From Terriglobia bacterium (GTDB lineage Bacteria > Acidobacteriota > Terriglobia > Bryobacterales > Bryobacteraceae), in contig JAIQEX010000036.1 in assembly GCA_020073615.1 (NCBI GenBank), positions 1 through 49,682 on the forward strand: a stretch of DNA of 49,682 nt, given 5' to 3'. Positions 8,483-16,387 of this stretch are shown here, in pieces. The notes below the pieces were generated by a model, which saw nothing but the letters and a program-made list of their open reading frames with translations, was not told where the DNA came from and made no database searches. Position 1 is the first letter of the stretch; every line of letters starts with the position of its first letter. Position numbers and translations under genes: made by a program.

Positions 8483-9220
8483 CTACGGCTGACGCGCGGT
8501 CAACCTTGCGGTGCCGGTCTGCGCGGGATCGGTCTGGATGGCCAGCACTTCTTTGCCGCCATTCACCAGGATGCCGCGGAGCTGGATGGGAGTCTCGGTT
8601 TCGAAATAAAGCATGACGAAGCAGTCGGGTTGCAGCTCGTAGGATCCGTCCCACTTGCTGTTTTCCTGCGTCAGGGAGAGGTTGCCGTCGCCATCCGCTT
8701 CGACCACACCTTTCTCGGAGACCGACTTGCGGGCGCCGTCAGGCGCAAACGGCGTGGACGCTCCCGCCAGGGCGAAGTCGAAGCGGCCGCGCCATGGCAC
8801 GTCTTTGCAGGTGTCGAAGGTGCGGGCCATCACGCCGCGGCCTCCGGCGCCGGGATCGGTCTGGTGGAAGGCAACCCGGCCGCTGCCGGGCGTCACCGTG
8901 CCCGCGAACTGCTGCAACCCGCCGGAATCGTCTTGCAGGCTCCAGGTAAGGGTGCAGTCGCGATGAAACTCGTAGCTGCCGGTGACCGGGTTGCCGAGAA
9001 AGAAGCCTTTGAAATTGACCGAGGAATACCCGCTGAGCTTGCCTTCGGCGGCGAATACCAGCCGGCCCACGCTAGCGATCGCCGCCGGGCTGCCGGAAAT
9101 CGTCGTCGTGCCGGAGAGCAGAAAGCCATACGGCCCGTCCAGATCCTTCGGGTCGCAGCCCCCCGCTGCGTGTGCAGCAGCACAAAGAAGAACCGGCACG
9201 ACACAACACGCCCATCGCAC
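8483..9220 (-). CDS. Secreted two-repeat beta protein of unknown function
   Basis: A 245-residue protein with a signal peptide (MRWACCVVPVLLCAAAHA). The mature part contains two related halves. The first runs from DLDGPYGFLLSG through GSYEFHRDCTLTWSL. The second runs from WRGRFDFALAG through GSYELQPDCFVMLYF. Each half has one conserved Cys after GSYE plus a Cys at its start, suggesting one disulfide per half. The fold is probably a pair of small beta barrels or sandwiches. No enzymatic motif is visible and I do not recognise a named family. The gene is followed on the same strand by the damaged M28 peptidase, with a 32-base gap. Confidence 0.6.
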   Translation of the reverse strand: MRWACCVVPVLLCAAAHAAGGCDPKDLDGPYGFLLSGTTTISGSPAAIASVGRLVFAAEGKLSGYSSVNFKGFFLGNPVTGSYEFHRDCTLTWSLQDDSGGLQQFAGTVTPGSGRVAFHQTDPGAGGRGVMARTFDTCKDVPWRGRFDFALAGASTPFAPDGARKSVSEKGVVEADGDGNLSLTQENSKWDGSYELQPDCFVMLYFETETPIQLRGILVNGGKEVLAIQTDPAQTGTARLTARQP

Positions 9221-9269
9221 GATACCATGCTACAGCACGCAGGCGTCCGCGCGCGGCACGCGGTTGGGT

Positions 9270-9524
9270 CTAATAATACCGGGGAAGGAAAGACCGTCGC
9301 AGTTCCCTGGCTTCGCGGCGCGATTCAGCGAGCGACTCGCGCATTTCCTGCCGCCGTTCGTGGCGGAACTGGCGAGCCTCGTGCCGCGCCTGCCGGGCTT
9401 CGCGGAGTGCCTCCACCCGTTCACGCCGGGCTTCCGCCCTTGCCCACCTGGCCTCCGCGCGGTAATGCCAGCAATCGGCGAACGCCGGCGCCGCCAGCAG
9501 CAGGGCGGCCAACACAAATTTCAT
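9270..9524 (-). CDS. Small secreted Arg/Glu/Ala-rich helical protein
   Basis: An 84-residue protein with a signal peptide (MKFVLAALLLAAPAFA) followed by a single Cys and about 60 residues of almost pure Arg, Glu, Ala, Gln and His, for example ARRERVEALREARQ. This should form one long charged alpha helix. A GGAG ribosome binding site precedes the ATG at 9524. The mature part resembles periplasmic Spy- or CpxP-like helical proteins only in composition, so I assign no function. The gene sits next to the secreted gene at 8483-9220 on the same strand. Confidence 0.5.
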   Translation of the reverse strand: MKFVLAALLLAAPAFADCWHYRAEARWARAEARRERVEALREARQARHEARQFRHERRQEMRESLAESRREARELRRSFLPRYY

Positions 9525-9591
9525 CGATGTGCTCCCTTCACCGTAGATACTCCGGAAAAAGGAATTGGTTACGCGTCATCGCGCGATTTTT

Positions 9592-9759
9592 TCAAGACCG
9601 CGCGAAGCGCAGCACGGTGCCCAGGGTGCCGGCGCTCACGGCCTGCAAGACGTGGATCATCTTCTGCCACAGCCGCGCGGTGAGGAACGCATCTCCGCAC
9701 GCTGTGGCGATCGCCGGGTTATCCAGCGAATGGGCGGTGCCTCCCATCCCCTGCGCAGC
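9592..9759 (-). pseudogene. Broken copy A of the DnaQ-like exonuclease 3' end
   Basis: This stretch repeats the end of the exonuclease gene at 11604-12266. Read on the minus strand it encodes GGTAHSLDNPAIATA, matching residues 129-143 of the intact protein, then jumps to GDAFLTARLWQKMIHVLQA and ends TLGTVLRFARS, matching residues 188-220. About 43 residues between these blocks are deleted in frame, including the His of the third exonuclease motif. Base similarity continues a little past the coding match, to about 9759 (CTGCGCAGCAC). There is no start and no upstream part, so this is a relic. The rest of 9525-9867 holds nothing else I can identify. Confidence 0.8.
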
Positions 9760-9867
9760 ACCGAACATAAGACCGCTGGCGCCTGGCTCGGGGTGCTGTT
9801 GTGGGGAACGAACCAGATTCACTATCTGGATCATGCACATAATTAGAAAGGGAATGGTGAGACTTTT

Positions 9868-10959
9868 ATGTCGATACCTCAACTGCCGATCGTGATTTTG
9901 TTGGGTGCCTTGCTCTTACCCGAGGGCGCGCATGCACAGAAGTCCACGACGAATCGTTTTGCCCGACAGGCTGATCTGGTGGTAGTAGCGACCGTGGTTT
10001 CGCTCGACGCGCATGTCACCGGGGCTTCCATACATCTCCAGGTGAAACGGATTTTAATGGGATCGCTGAACGGCGGCTCGACACTAGTCGCGGAAGCTGG
10101 GGACGGCTCGCAGGCGGCGGAATCCGATAGCAGCAATTGCGGGATTTGGTACCTGAAGCGTGGGAACGAGAAACTCAGTGTAATTCCGGTCGCGCAGGGA
10201 CCTCCCGCGGCATCTCTGCGCACGTGGCTGGCATCCTGCGCGACCCCCCGGCTCTATCCTTACGCGGCGCAGTCTGGTGCCGACGATAAGATTCTGAGCG
10301 AGATGGCGGAATCGGCGGAACTCTCGCAGGGAAAGTACCTTCAGGCGACCCATCTGTACAGGGCACTGGCGGGCAGCGGTTCTCCTGTGGAGGCCCAGGT
10401 AATCAAACGCCTGGCTTCTTCGGAAATTCCGGAATTGCGCGCTGTAGCTTTCGGATTGCAGATTAGGAACGGGGACGTAGCCGGGCTCAGCCACGCGGAA
10501 GCCGAGATTCCAGGTTTGGGGAGTTCGGAGGCGAAAGCGCTCTATGCCATCACGATCTCGGATTTTCCGGCGCCTGAAGGCGTCCCCATACTGGGCCGCC
10601 TTGCCACGGGTGCGACCAAGGCGGAATTGCCATTCCAGCGGGCGGCGGCCAGTGCGTTGAAGGCGATCCACAACCCGGTGGCTTTGAATTTCCTGTACGT
10701 GCTGCTCGACCATCCGGACAAGGAGGTTCGTGAAAACGCGGTTTCGGGCTTTTCGCAATTTCGGCTCGGAATGCCGGCCGGGCTGAAGGGCGTAGATTTC
10801 GATCACGCCCTGATCGCCGCCACCTACCCGGGCCGCAAGACCTCGTCCGCTGAGGATCGCGAGGCGATTCACCTGGGGCGGTTCGCGTCCGCGGAGGAAG
10901 AAGCCGCGCTTATCAACTTCTACAAGAGCTGGTGGCCCAAGAATTCCGGCCGGTTTTAG
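9868..10959 (+). CDS. Secreted HEAT-repeat-like protein of unknown function
   Basis: A 363-residue exported protein with a signal peptide ending near AHAQ (residue 24). Residues 25-120 look like a beta-rich domain (FARQADLVVVATVVSLD) with a pair of Cys residues. Residues 150-320 are helical hairpins that resemble HEAT repeats, clearest in the segment LLDHPDKEVRENAVSGF. Such repeats usually bind other proteins. It lies on the plus strand between two broken copies of the exonuclease 3' end and is less GC-rich than the surrounding genes, which suggests it arrived as an insertion. Function unknown. Confidence 0.6.
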   Translation: MSIPQLPIVILLGALLLPEGAHAQKSTTNRFARQADLVVVATVVSLDAHVTGASIHLQVKRILMGSLNGGSTLVAEAGDGSQAAESDSSNCGIWYLKRGNEKLSVIPVAQGPPAASLRTWLASCATPRLYPYAAQSGADDKILSEMAESAELSQGKYLQATHLYRALAGSGSPVEAQVIKRLASSEIPELRAVAFGLQIRNGDVAGLSHAEAEIPGLGSSEAKALYAITISDFPAPEGVPILGRLATGATKAELPFQRAAASALKAIHNPVALNFLYVLLDHPDKEVRENAVSGFSQFRLGMPAGLKGVDFDHALIAATYPGRKTSSAEDREAIHLGRFASAEEEAALINFYKSWWPKNSGRF

Positions 10960-10971
10960 TAGGCAACTCGC

Positions 10972-11055
10972 TTACGCACGCGCAAAGCGCAGCACCGCGC
11001 CCAGGGTGCCGGCGTTCATGGCCTGCAGGGCGTGGATCGTCTTCTGCCACAGGCG
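10972..11055 (-). pseudogene. Broken copy B of the DnaQ-like exonuclease 3' end
   Basis: About 84 bases repeat the last 84 bases of the exonuclease gene (11604-11687) with roughly six mismatches. Read on the minus strand they encode the tail LWQKTIHALQAMNAGTLG, then AVLRFARA and a TAA stop. Similarity breaks sharply after CAGGCG at 11055. What follows (11056-11169) matches nothing I recognise. This copy is closer to the intact gene than copy A, so it is probably a later duplication. Confidence 0.8.
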
Positions 11056-11169
11056 CGAGCTACGCGCCGCCGCGGCTTCGCGCGCGAAACCGCCACAGGC
11101 CCCAGATGCGGCTGTGCCGGCTGCCCGAGGGCGACTTCAACAATCAGCGCGAATTCTCGCGCCTCGGGA

Positions 11170-11589
11170 TTATGTGTCCATCCGTTCGACCCATTGAGCG
11201 CGCCATGCGGGAGGCACGAATGGTTCCGCAAAGTACTGTGTTTCCCGCGCAACCTTGTCGTCCCTGAACTCCATGATGCTCACGGTGTAGGACGGCTTGC
11301 CGTCATATGTCAGGATGAATTCGGTGATCCAGAGATCACCGCCGCCAATGATTCGTCGGACAGCAAACCGCTTCTTGCTCGGCTGACTAGCGCGTTGGTT
11401 CTGTATGTTGCGTCGACCGCGGGTTCGCTCGCCCGACTGCGGGTATTCCAGCACCGCGTCCTCGTGATAGATGCGGTGCTCCGTTTCAAAATCGTTGGCA
11501 TCGGACGCCGCCCAATGCCGATCCAGTGCCGCACGGATCTCTTGATCCCGCACTCCAGAATACTGCTCCTTCTTTTGTTGGTCGTTCAT
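11170..11589 (-). CDS. NTF2-like (SnoaL/DUF4440-type) protein
   Basis: A 139-residue cone-shaped alpha/beta protein of the NTF2-like superfamily. The evidence is the opening helix with AALDRHWAASDANDFE, the following YHEDAVLEYPQSGE strand-turn, a central RRIIGGGDLWITEF strand and the closing YFAEPFVPPAWR. Members bind or isomerise small polar molecules, and many have no known ligand. The acidic and His residues in the pocket region (HEDAVLE) would fit an enzyme, but no specific activity can be assigned. It sits between the intact exonuclease gene and broken copy B. Confidence 0.7.
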   Translation of the reverse strand: MNDQQKKEQYSGVRDQEIRAALDRHWAASDANDFETEHRIYHEDAVLEYPQSGERTRGRRNIQNQRASQPSKKRFAVRRIIGGGDLWITEFILTYDGKPSYTVSIMEFRDDKVARETQYFAEPFVPPAWRAQWVERMDT

Positions 11590-11603
11590 CTTGAACCTTC
11601 AGA

Positions 11604-12266
11604 TTACGCCCGCGCGAAGCGCAGCACCGCGCCCAGGGTGCCGGTGTTCATGGCCTGCAGTGTGTGGATCATCTTCTGCCACAGGCGGGCGGTGAGAAAC
11701 GCGTCGTCGAGCGCGTGGTGGGCCTGCTCGAAATCCAGATGGTAGGAGGCGGCTACGGTCGGCAGATCGAGCGTTTCCAGTTGATGGCCCAGGCTCTCGG
11801 AGTGCTCGGTGTGCCGCAGGATCCAGCGGTGCACGCGCGCCGTATCGATCGCCGGGTTATCCAGCGAATGGCCGGCGCCGCCGATCTCCTTGCGCAGCAC
11901 GTTCAGGTCGATGGCCACGAAATGCCCCACCAGAACCGCGCCCTGGAGGAAGGACCGCAACTCCTCCAGCACCTGCGCCATCGGCTCTCCGTTCTCCACG
12001 TCGCAGGGCCGCAGCCCGTGGATCAACACGCCCGCTCCGGGCACCGCCACGCCCGGATTCACCACCCGGTAGAACTGCTCGTTCAGGCGGATACTGGCGC
12101 CGTCCATGGCGATGGCGCCGATGGAGAGCAGGCGGTTGCGCCGGCGGTCGAGCGAGGTCAGCTCGGTATCGAGGACCACGTAGCGCAAGGAATCGAGCGG
12201 AGCGTTCTTCGCCGGCGCCGGTGCGGCGCTCTCTTTAGCGCGCGAAAATCCGAGCCAGCGCCGCAT
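11604..12266 (-). CDS. DnaQ-like 3'-5' exonuclease of the acetate-gene neighbourhood
   Basis: A 220-residue DEDDh exonuclease. All catalytic positions are visible: DTELT (Asp33, Glu35), GHFVAIDLNVL (Asp120), and HHALDDAF (His183, Asp188). It is a stand-alone protein, not the polymerase III epsilon subunit itself, and lacks the clamp-binding C-terminal tail. Its start is one base from the end of the DUF294 gene, so the two are likely translated together. DnaQ-like plus DUF294 pairs next to acetate genes are known in several proteobacteria, but their joint role is unclear. Its 3' end has been copied twice downstream (9592-9759 and 10972-11055). Confidence 0.85.
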   Translation of the reverse strand: MRRWLGFSRAKESAAPAPAKNAPLDSLRYVVLDTELTSLDRRRNRLLSIGAIAMDGASIRLNEQFYRVVNPGVAVPGAGVLIHGLRPCDVENGEPMAQVLEELRSFLQGAVLVGHFVAIDLNVLRKEIGGAGHSLDNPAIDTARVHRWILRHTEHSESLGHQLETLDLPTVAASYHLDFEQAHHALDDAFLTARLWQKMIHTLQAMNTGTLGAVLRFARA

Positions 12267-12267
12267 T

Positions 12268-14205
12268 TCACCGCCCCAGCTGGGACCACTCCGGAGACCG
12301 GAATCTCGCTTCGATCTGCGACTGTATTCGCGCGATGGCTTGGAACGCCTGCTTCATCGTGCCCTTTTGCAGATTGGTCAGCGTCTCGGGCCGGATGTAG
12401 TTGCCGGGCGGCTTGCCGGCGCGCGCCTGCCGCATCTGGCTCTCCAGGCGCAGCAGCGTCAGGAATTCGAAGCTGGCGCGCAAGTCTCTGAGCAGCGCCT
12501 GGTCCTGGCCGGGCAGCGATTCCAGCGCCGCCAACCGGTCCACCGTATTGGTGTGCGCCACGCCCGCGTCCAATGCCAGCAGGCGCGCCGCGTTCACGAT
12601 CGGTCCCGTACCGTGCCGCTTGATATCGAGCTGATTCTTGTGTTCGCCCGTCCGCTCCACCACCAGCGTCCGGAAAAAACCGAGCGGCGGTTTGTGTTCG
12701 ATGGAGACGTAGGCTAGCACCGATTTGAAAAAAGCCCCGGTCTGGAGCAGTTCCCGGGTGTGGGCCGCCAGCGACTCGTAGAGCGCGAGGTCGCCGGCCG
12801 CCGGGCGCATGTCGAAGAAGATCAGCGCATCCTCGGCGGTGCGGCGCGTGGCGCCGGTGATCCATGCCGCAAAGTAGCTCTGCCACACGGCGAGCGGCTG
12901 GCGCCATTGCGGGTTGCCGGCCATGTAGTTGCCGTCGCAGGGCGGGTAGCCGCAGCGCGCCAGCGCGTCCTGGGCAAACGCGGCGAGGCGGGTGAAGTAG
13001 TCTTCCACTTCCGGCCGTCCCGCGCCGGCGTCGGCATAGATTAGGGCGTTGTCCTGGTCCGTCTTGAACGTCTGCTCGGCGCGGCCTTCGCTGCCCGCCG
13101 CGACCCAGCAGTAGGGGACGGGCGCGCGTCCCAGTTCGATGCGGGCCAACTCCAGGATCTTGCCCATCACGCGGTCGTTCACCTCGGCCACAACGCGCGT
13201 GATGTGGCTGGCCGTCGCGCCCTCGCGCATCAGCAGCGGCAGCAACTCACCAATGCGCTTCTGCGCCGCCGCCAGCCCGTCGATGGTCTGCTGCTGCTCC
13301 ACGTGCCGCACCAGGTTGAGGGGCGACTTTCCCTGCAGCAGCATCAGGTCGTGATTGCTGAGTACGCCCACGGGCTGTCCGCCCTCGGTCACCAGCACGT
13401 GATGGATATCGTGGCTGAGCATGGCCACCAGCACCTGGAACACAATCTGCCCGCGCTCGACGGCGACCACCGGCGAGCTCATGATGGTATCCACGGGCCG
13501 GTCGAGCGGCGTGCCGCGCGCCACGACCTTGGCCGCGAAATCCTTGTCGGTCACAATGCCGGCGGCCACCCCGTCGGCGTCCACCACGAACAGGCACGTC
13601 GCGCCCCCCGCCGACATGATGCGCGCCGCCTCCTGGATGGGCGTGTCCCGCGTACAGACCACCGCACGGCCGGAGACCACATCGCCCACCGAAAGCGAGT
13701 ACAAGAGCCGCTCGCCATCGCCCATCAGGTGCGTCTGCTCGCGCAGCTCGTTCAAGCTCCGGTCCAGGTAGCGGGTCACCGACGTGCGGAGAAAATAGTC
13801 CGCCACTTCGGTATGGCGGGACATGAGGTCCTGCACGCGCTCGGCGGGTATGGTGTAGCAGAGCGTGTCTTCGAGCGCGCTCACGTCCAGCCGGGCCATA
13901 TCGCGGCCCATGAGCGAGAGCAGGCCGAAGATTTCGCCTTCGCTGCGCATGTCGAGGATCAGCTCCTTGCCCACCGCGGTGCGGAAGGAGAGCTTCACGC
14001 CCCCTCGCTGCACGATGTAGAGCGAGTCGGCGGCCTTGGGACCCGCGCGGAGAATCACCGTGTCCTTGGGGAAATACTCCAGGGTCATGGTGTTGGCCAG
14101 CGCGGCCAGCGCGGAGCGGGGCAGAAACTGAAAAGGCGGCACGTGCTCGAGGAAAGCAACCACCGCGCCGGTAACAATCGAACTGGAGGAAGGAGGATAG
14201 CCCAT
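12268..14205 (-). CDS. cNMP-binding/CBS/DUF294 nucleotidyltransferase-like protein
   Basis: A 645-residue cytoplasmic protein with four parts in order. Residues 20-140 are a cyclic-nucleotide-binding domain (YFPKDTVILRAG through RSEGEIFGLLSL). Residues 175-290 are a CBS pair. Residues 330-480 are a GlnD-like nucleotidyltransferase domain with GSEGRAEQTFKTDQDNALIY at 371-390. The rest is a helical DUF294 C-terminal domain. The domains imply that it senses a cyclic nucleotide and an adenosine ligand, and may transfer a nucleotide to a partner, perhaps the neighbouring transporter or ligase. A GTG at 14223 with AAGGAA upstream is an alternative start. It follows actP by about 60 bases and overlaps nearly end-to-start with the exonuclease. 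Confidence 0.85.
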   Translation of the reverse strand: MGYPPSSSSIVTGAVVAFLEHVPPFQFLPRSALAALANTMTLEYFPKDTVILRAGPKAADSLYIVQRGGVKLSFRTAVGKELILDMRSEGEIFGLLSLMGRDMARLDVSALEDTLCYTIPAERVQDLMSRHTEVADYFLRTSVTRYLDRSLNELREQTHLMGDGERLLYSLSVGDVVSGRAVVCTRDTPIQEAARIMSAGGATCLFVVDADGVAAGIVTDKDFAAKVVARGTPLDRPVDTIMSSPVVAVERGQIVFQVLVAMLSHDIHHVLVTEGGQPVGVLSNHDLMLLQGKSPLNLVRHVEQQQTIDGLAAAQKRIGELLPLLMREGATASHITRVVAEVNDRVMGKILELARIELGRAPVPYCWVAAGSEGRAEQTFKTDQDNALIYADAGAGRPEVEDYFTRLAAFAQDALARCGYPPCDGNYMAGNPQWRQPLAVWQSYFAAWITGATRRTAEDALIFFDMRPAAGDLALYESLAAHTRELLQTGAFFKSVLAYVSIEHKPPLGFFRTLVVERTGEHKNQLDIKRHGTGPIVNAARLLALDAGVAHTNTVDRLAALESLPGQDQALLRDLRASFEFLTLLRLESQMRQARAGKPPGNYIRPETLTNLQKGTMKQAFQAIARIQSQIEARFRSPEWSQLGR

Positions 14206-14267
14206 GCCGGCCGATTCCGCCACGGTGTTCGCAGCTTCCTTATGATAAGTGAACGGGCCGTGGCATC

Positions 14268-15845
14268 TTACGCATCCAGGCCCGTGGCCGCCCGGACTTG
14301 CAGTTCGGTGTACCTGGCTTCGGCTTCCGGATCCTGCCGGCTTGCCAGTGTGCCCAGGAACGCCGCGAGGAAACCCACCGGAATGCTGACAATGCCGGGA
14401 TTCTCCAGCGGGAACAGCGGCTGCATCTGGATGAGGTGGCGGGCCGTTTTGGCGGCCGTGGGCGGGTCCAACCCCATGATGCTGGGGCTGACGGCGATCA
14501 ACGCCAGAGAACTGATCAGACCGGCTGCCAGGCCCCAAACCGCGCCTTCGGTGGTGAACCGCTTCCAGAATAGCGAGAGCACGATCACCGGCAGGTTGGC
14601 CGACGCCGCCACCGCAAAGGCCAGCGCCACCAGGATGGCGACGTTGAACGCCGGACCGAGAACGATGGCCGCCGCGATGGCCACTGCGCCCACCAGGAAC
14701 GCCGTGATGCGGGCCACCTTGACCTCCGCCTGCGGATTGCGCAGGTGCCCGTGGTGCAGCACGTTGGCGTAGAAGTCGTGCGCAAACGAGGTGGAGGCGC
14801 TGATGGTCAGCCCCGCGACCACCGCCAGAATCGTGGAGAAGGCGATTGCGGAGATGAAGGCGAAGAGGACTTCGCCGCCCAGGTTCCGCGCCAGCAGCGG
14901 AGCGCTCATGTTGGTGCCGCCGTTGTTGCCGATGAAATCCTTGCCCAGAATGGTGGCCGCGCCGAAGCCCAGGAACGTGGTCATGATATAGAAGGAGCCG
15001 ATGATCGCCATGGCCCAGACCACGCTGATGCGCGCCGTTTTGGCATCCGGCACAGTGTAAAACCGCACCAGGATATGGGGCAGTCCGGCGGCGCCGAAGA
15101 TCAGCGCCAGCCCCAGCGAGATCAGGTCCAGGGCGCCATAGGGGGGCTTGTAGCGCAGACCGGGGTTCAGGAAGTTGACCACCTTGTCGCCGTCCTTCAC
15201 GTGCGCGATGGCGTCGAAGAAATTGCCGAAGCTGAAGTGGAAGTGCGCCATCACCAGAATACTCAGCAGGATGGCGCCGCTCATCAGCAGAATCGCCTTG
15301 ACGATCTGCACCCAGGTGGTGGCCAGGATCCCGCCGAACACCACGTAGGAGACCATGAGCAGGCCGGCCATCACCACCGCCCAGTTGAAGGTGATCCCCG
15401 AGCCCTTCAGCAGCAGGGCCACCAGGGTTCCGGCGCCCACCATCTGCGCAATCATGTAAAAGGCGCCGACCGTGAGCGTGCTCAGCGCCGCCATGGCCCG
15501 CACCGGGCGCGGGCGCAGCCGGTAAGCCAGCACGTCCGCCATGGTGTATTTTCCGGCGTTGCGCAGCGGCTCGGCCACGATCAGCAGTACGGTCAGGTAA
15601 GCCACCAGCCAGCCGACCGAATACAGGAAACCGTCATAGCCCTGGAAGGCGATAATGCCCGCGATACCGAGGAACGAGGCGGCGCTCAGATAATCGCCGG
15701 CTACGGCGATCCCATTCTGCCAGCCGGTGATGCGGCCTCCGGCGGCGAAGTACGCACTGGCGCCGATGGAGCGTTTCGCCGCCCAGTAATTGATCGTCAG
15801 CGTGATGGCGAGGAACGCCAGAAACAGGACCAATGGCGGATTCAC
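14268..15845 (-). CDS. actP: Cation/acetate symporter ActP
   Basis: A 525-residue sodium:solute symporter with about 13 membrane helices, matching the ActP branch. It imports acetate and related monocarboxylates with a cation across the inner membrane. Supporting features are the N-terminal ASAYFAAGGRITGWQNGIA segment, GDYLSAASFLG with the family's conserved helix break, and the paired DUF485 gene. The start is a GTG at 15843-15845, directly after the DUF485 stop (TAA then GTG with no gap), so the two are translationally coupled. The GGGGAG ribosome binding site lies within the end of the DUF485 gene. Confidence 0.92.
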   Translation of the reverse strand: MNPPLVLFLAFLAITLTINYWAAKRSIGASAYFAAGGRITGWQNGIAVAGDYLSAASFLGIAGIIAFQGYDGFLYSVGWLVAYLTVLLIVAEPLRNAGKYTMADVLAYRLRPRPVRAMAALSTLTVGAFYMIAQMVGAGTLVALLLKGSGITFNWAVVMAGLLMVSYVVFGGILATTWVQIVKAILLMSGAILLSILVMAHFHFSFGNFFDAIAHVKDGDKVVNFLNPGLRYKPPYGALDLISLGLALIFGAAGLPHILVRFYTVPDAKTARISVVWAMAIIGSFYIMTTFLGFGAATILGKDFIGNNGGTNMSAPLLARNLGGEVLFAFISAIAFSTILAVVAGLTISASTSFAHDFYANVLHHGHLRNPQAEVKVARITAFLVGAVAIAAAIVLGPAFNVAILVALAFAVAASANLPVIVLSLFWKRFTTEGAVWGLAAGLISSLALIAVSPSIMGLDPPTAAKTARHLIQMQPLFPLENPGIVSIPVGFLAAFLGTLASRQDPEAEARYTELQVRAATGLDA

Positions 15846-16193
15846 TTACGATTGCTCCCCGCCTTTCCGGGCCTCGAGTTGCGCCAGAATGTGCTTGCCC
15901 ATGGCGTCAAACCGGTCCGCTTCCCGCAGATACAGGAAGGCGATGAGCCAGGCGGCGAAGAACTGGGACAGCGCGAAAAGATAAGCCAGGTTTACCACTC
16001 CGATCACCGGTGTTTTCATGAGATCCGGCGCGTATCCGACCAGAACAGGCAAAGCGAAGTAGTACACGATGAAGGCGATGGTTGCGGGAATGATGAAGCG
16101 CCTCCTGGCTGCCTGGAGTTTTTGGAATTCTTCACTTGCAGCCACCCGGTCCCAATCGCCGGGGGGAGCCGGGGAGTCTTGGTTGACGGCCAT
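15846..16193 (-). CDS. DUF485 inner-membrane protein, YjcH-like ActP partner
   Basis: A 115-residue protein with two membrane helices (around residues 33-53 and 65-88) and the family segment FALSQFFAAWLIAFLYLR. DUF485 proteins almost always precede actP, and are thought to assist or stabilise the symporter. Its stop codon touches the actP start. It follows acs by 194 bases on the same strand, a stretch that contains two hairpins but no gene. Confidence 0.88.
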   Translation of the reverse strand: MAVNQDSPAPPGDWDRVAASEEFQKLQAARRRFIIPATIAFIVYYFALPVLVGYAPDLMKTPVIGVVNLAYLFALSQFFAAWLIAFLYLREADRFDAMGKHILAQLEARKGGEQS

Positions 16194-16318
16194 TTATGGT
16201 CCTCGTTCAGTCTACTTCACGGGCGCAGTGGCGGCGCGCTCAATTTGCGCGAGAGCGTATCCGCTGGCCCGTCCCGCTGCTGGAAGGGGAGGTAAGAGGC
16301 TGCCCGGAAAACCGGTGA

Positions 16319-16342
16319 AGGGGCCGTTCCGCGACGGCCCCT
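16319..16342 (-). terminator. Hairpin downstream of acs, possible attenuating terminator
   Basis: AGGGGCCGT and ACGGCCCCTT form a perfect nine-base stem around a six-base loop, about 45 bases after the acs stop on the minus strand. A short TTTT run follows some ten bases later, so it is a weak intrinsic terminator at best. A second hairpin, GCTGTC/GACAGC at 16368-16385, lies immediately after the acs stop. Together they may lower transcription from acs into the DUF485-actP genes or protect the acs message. Confidence 0.4.
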
Positions 16343-16387
16343 GGAGGGTATAGCTGTGCCCGGTGATGCTGTCCAAGCTGACAGCCC

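Noticed and set aside
9592-11690. The repeated exonuclease ends as integron-type cassette sites
   Set aside because: They are coding sequence with mismatches, lack the attC core and folded structure, the cargo genes are on both strands, and there is no integrase in the window.
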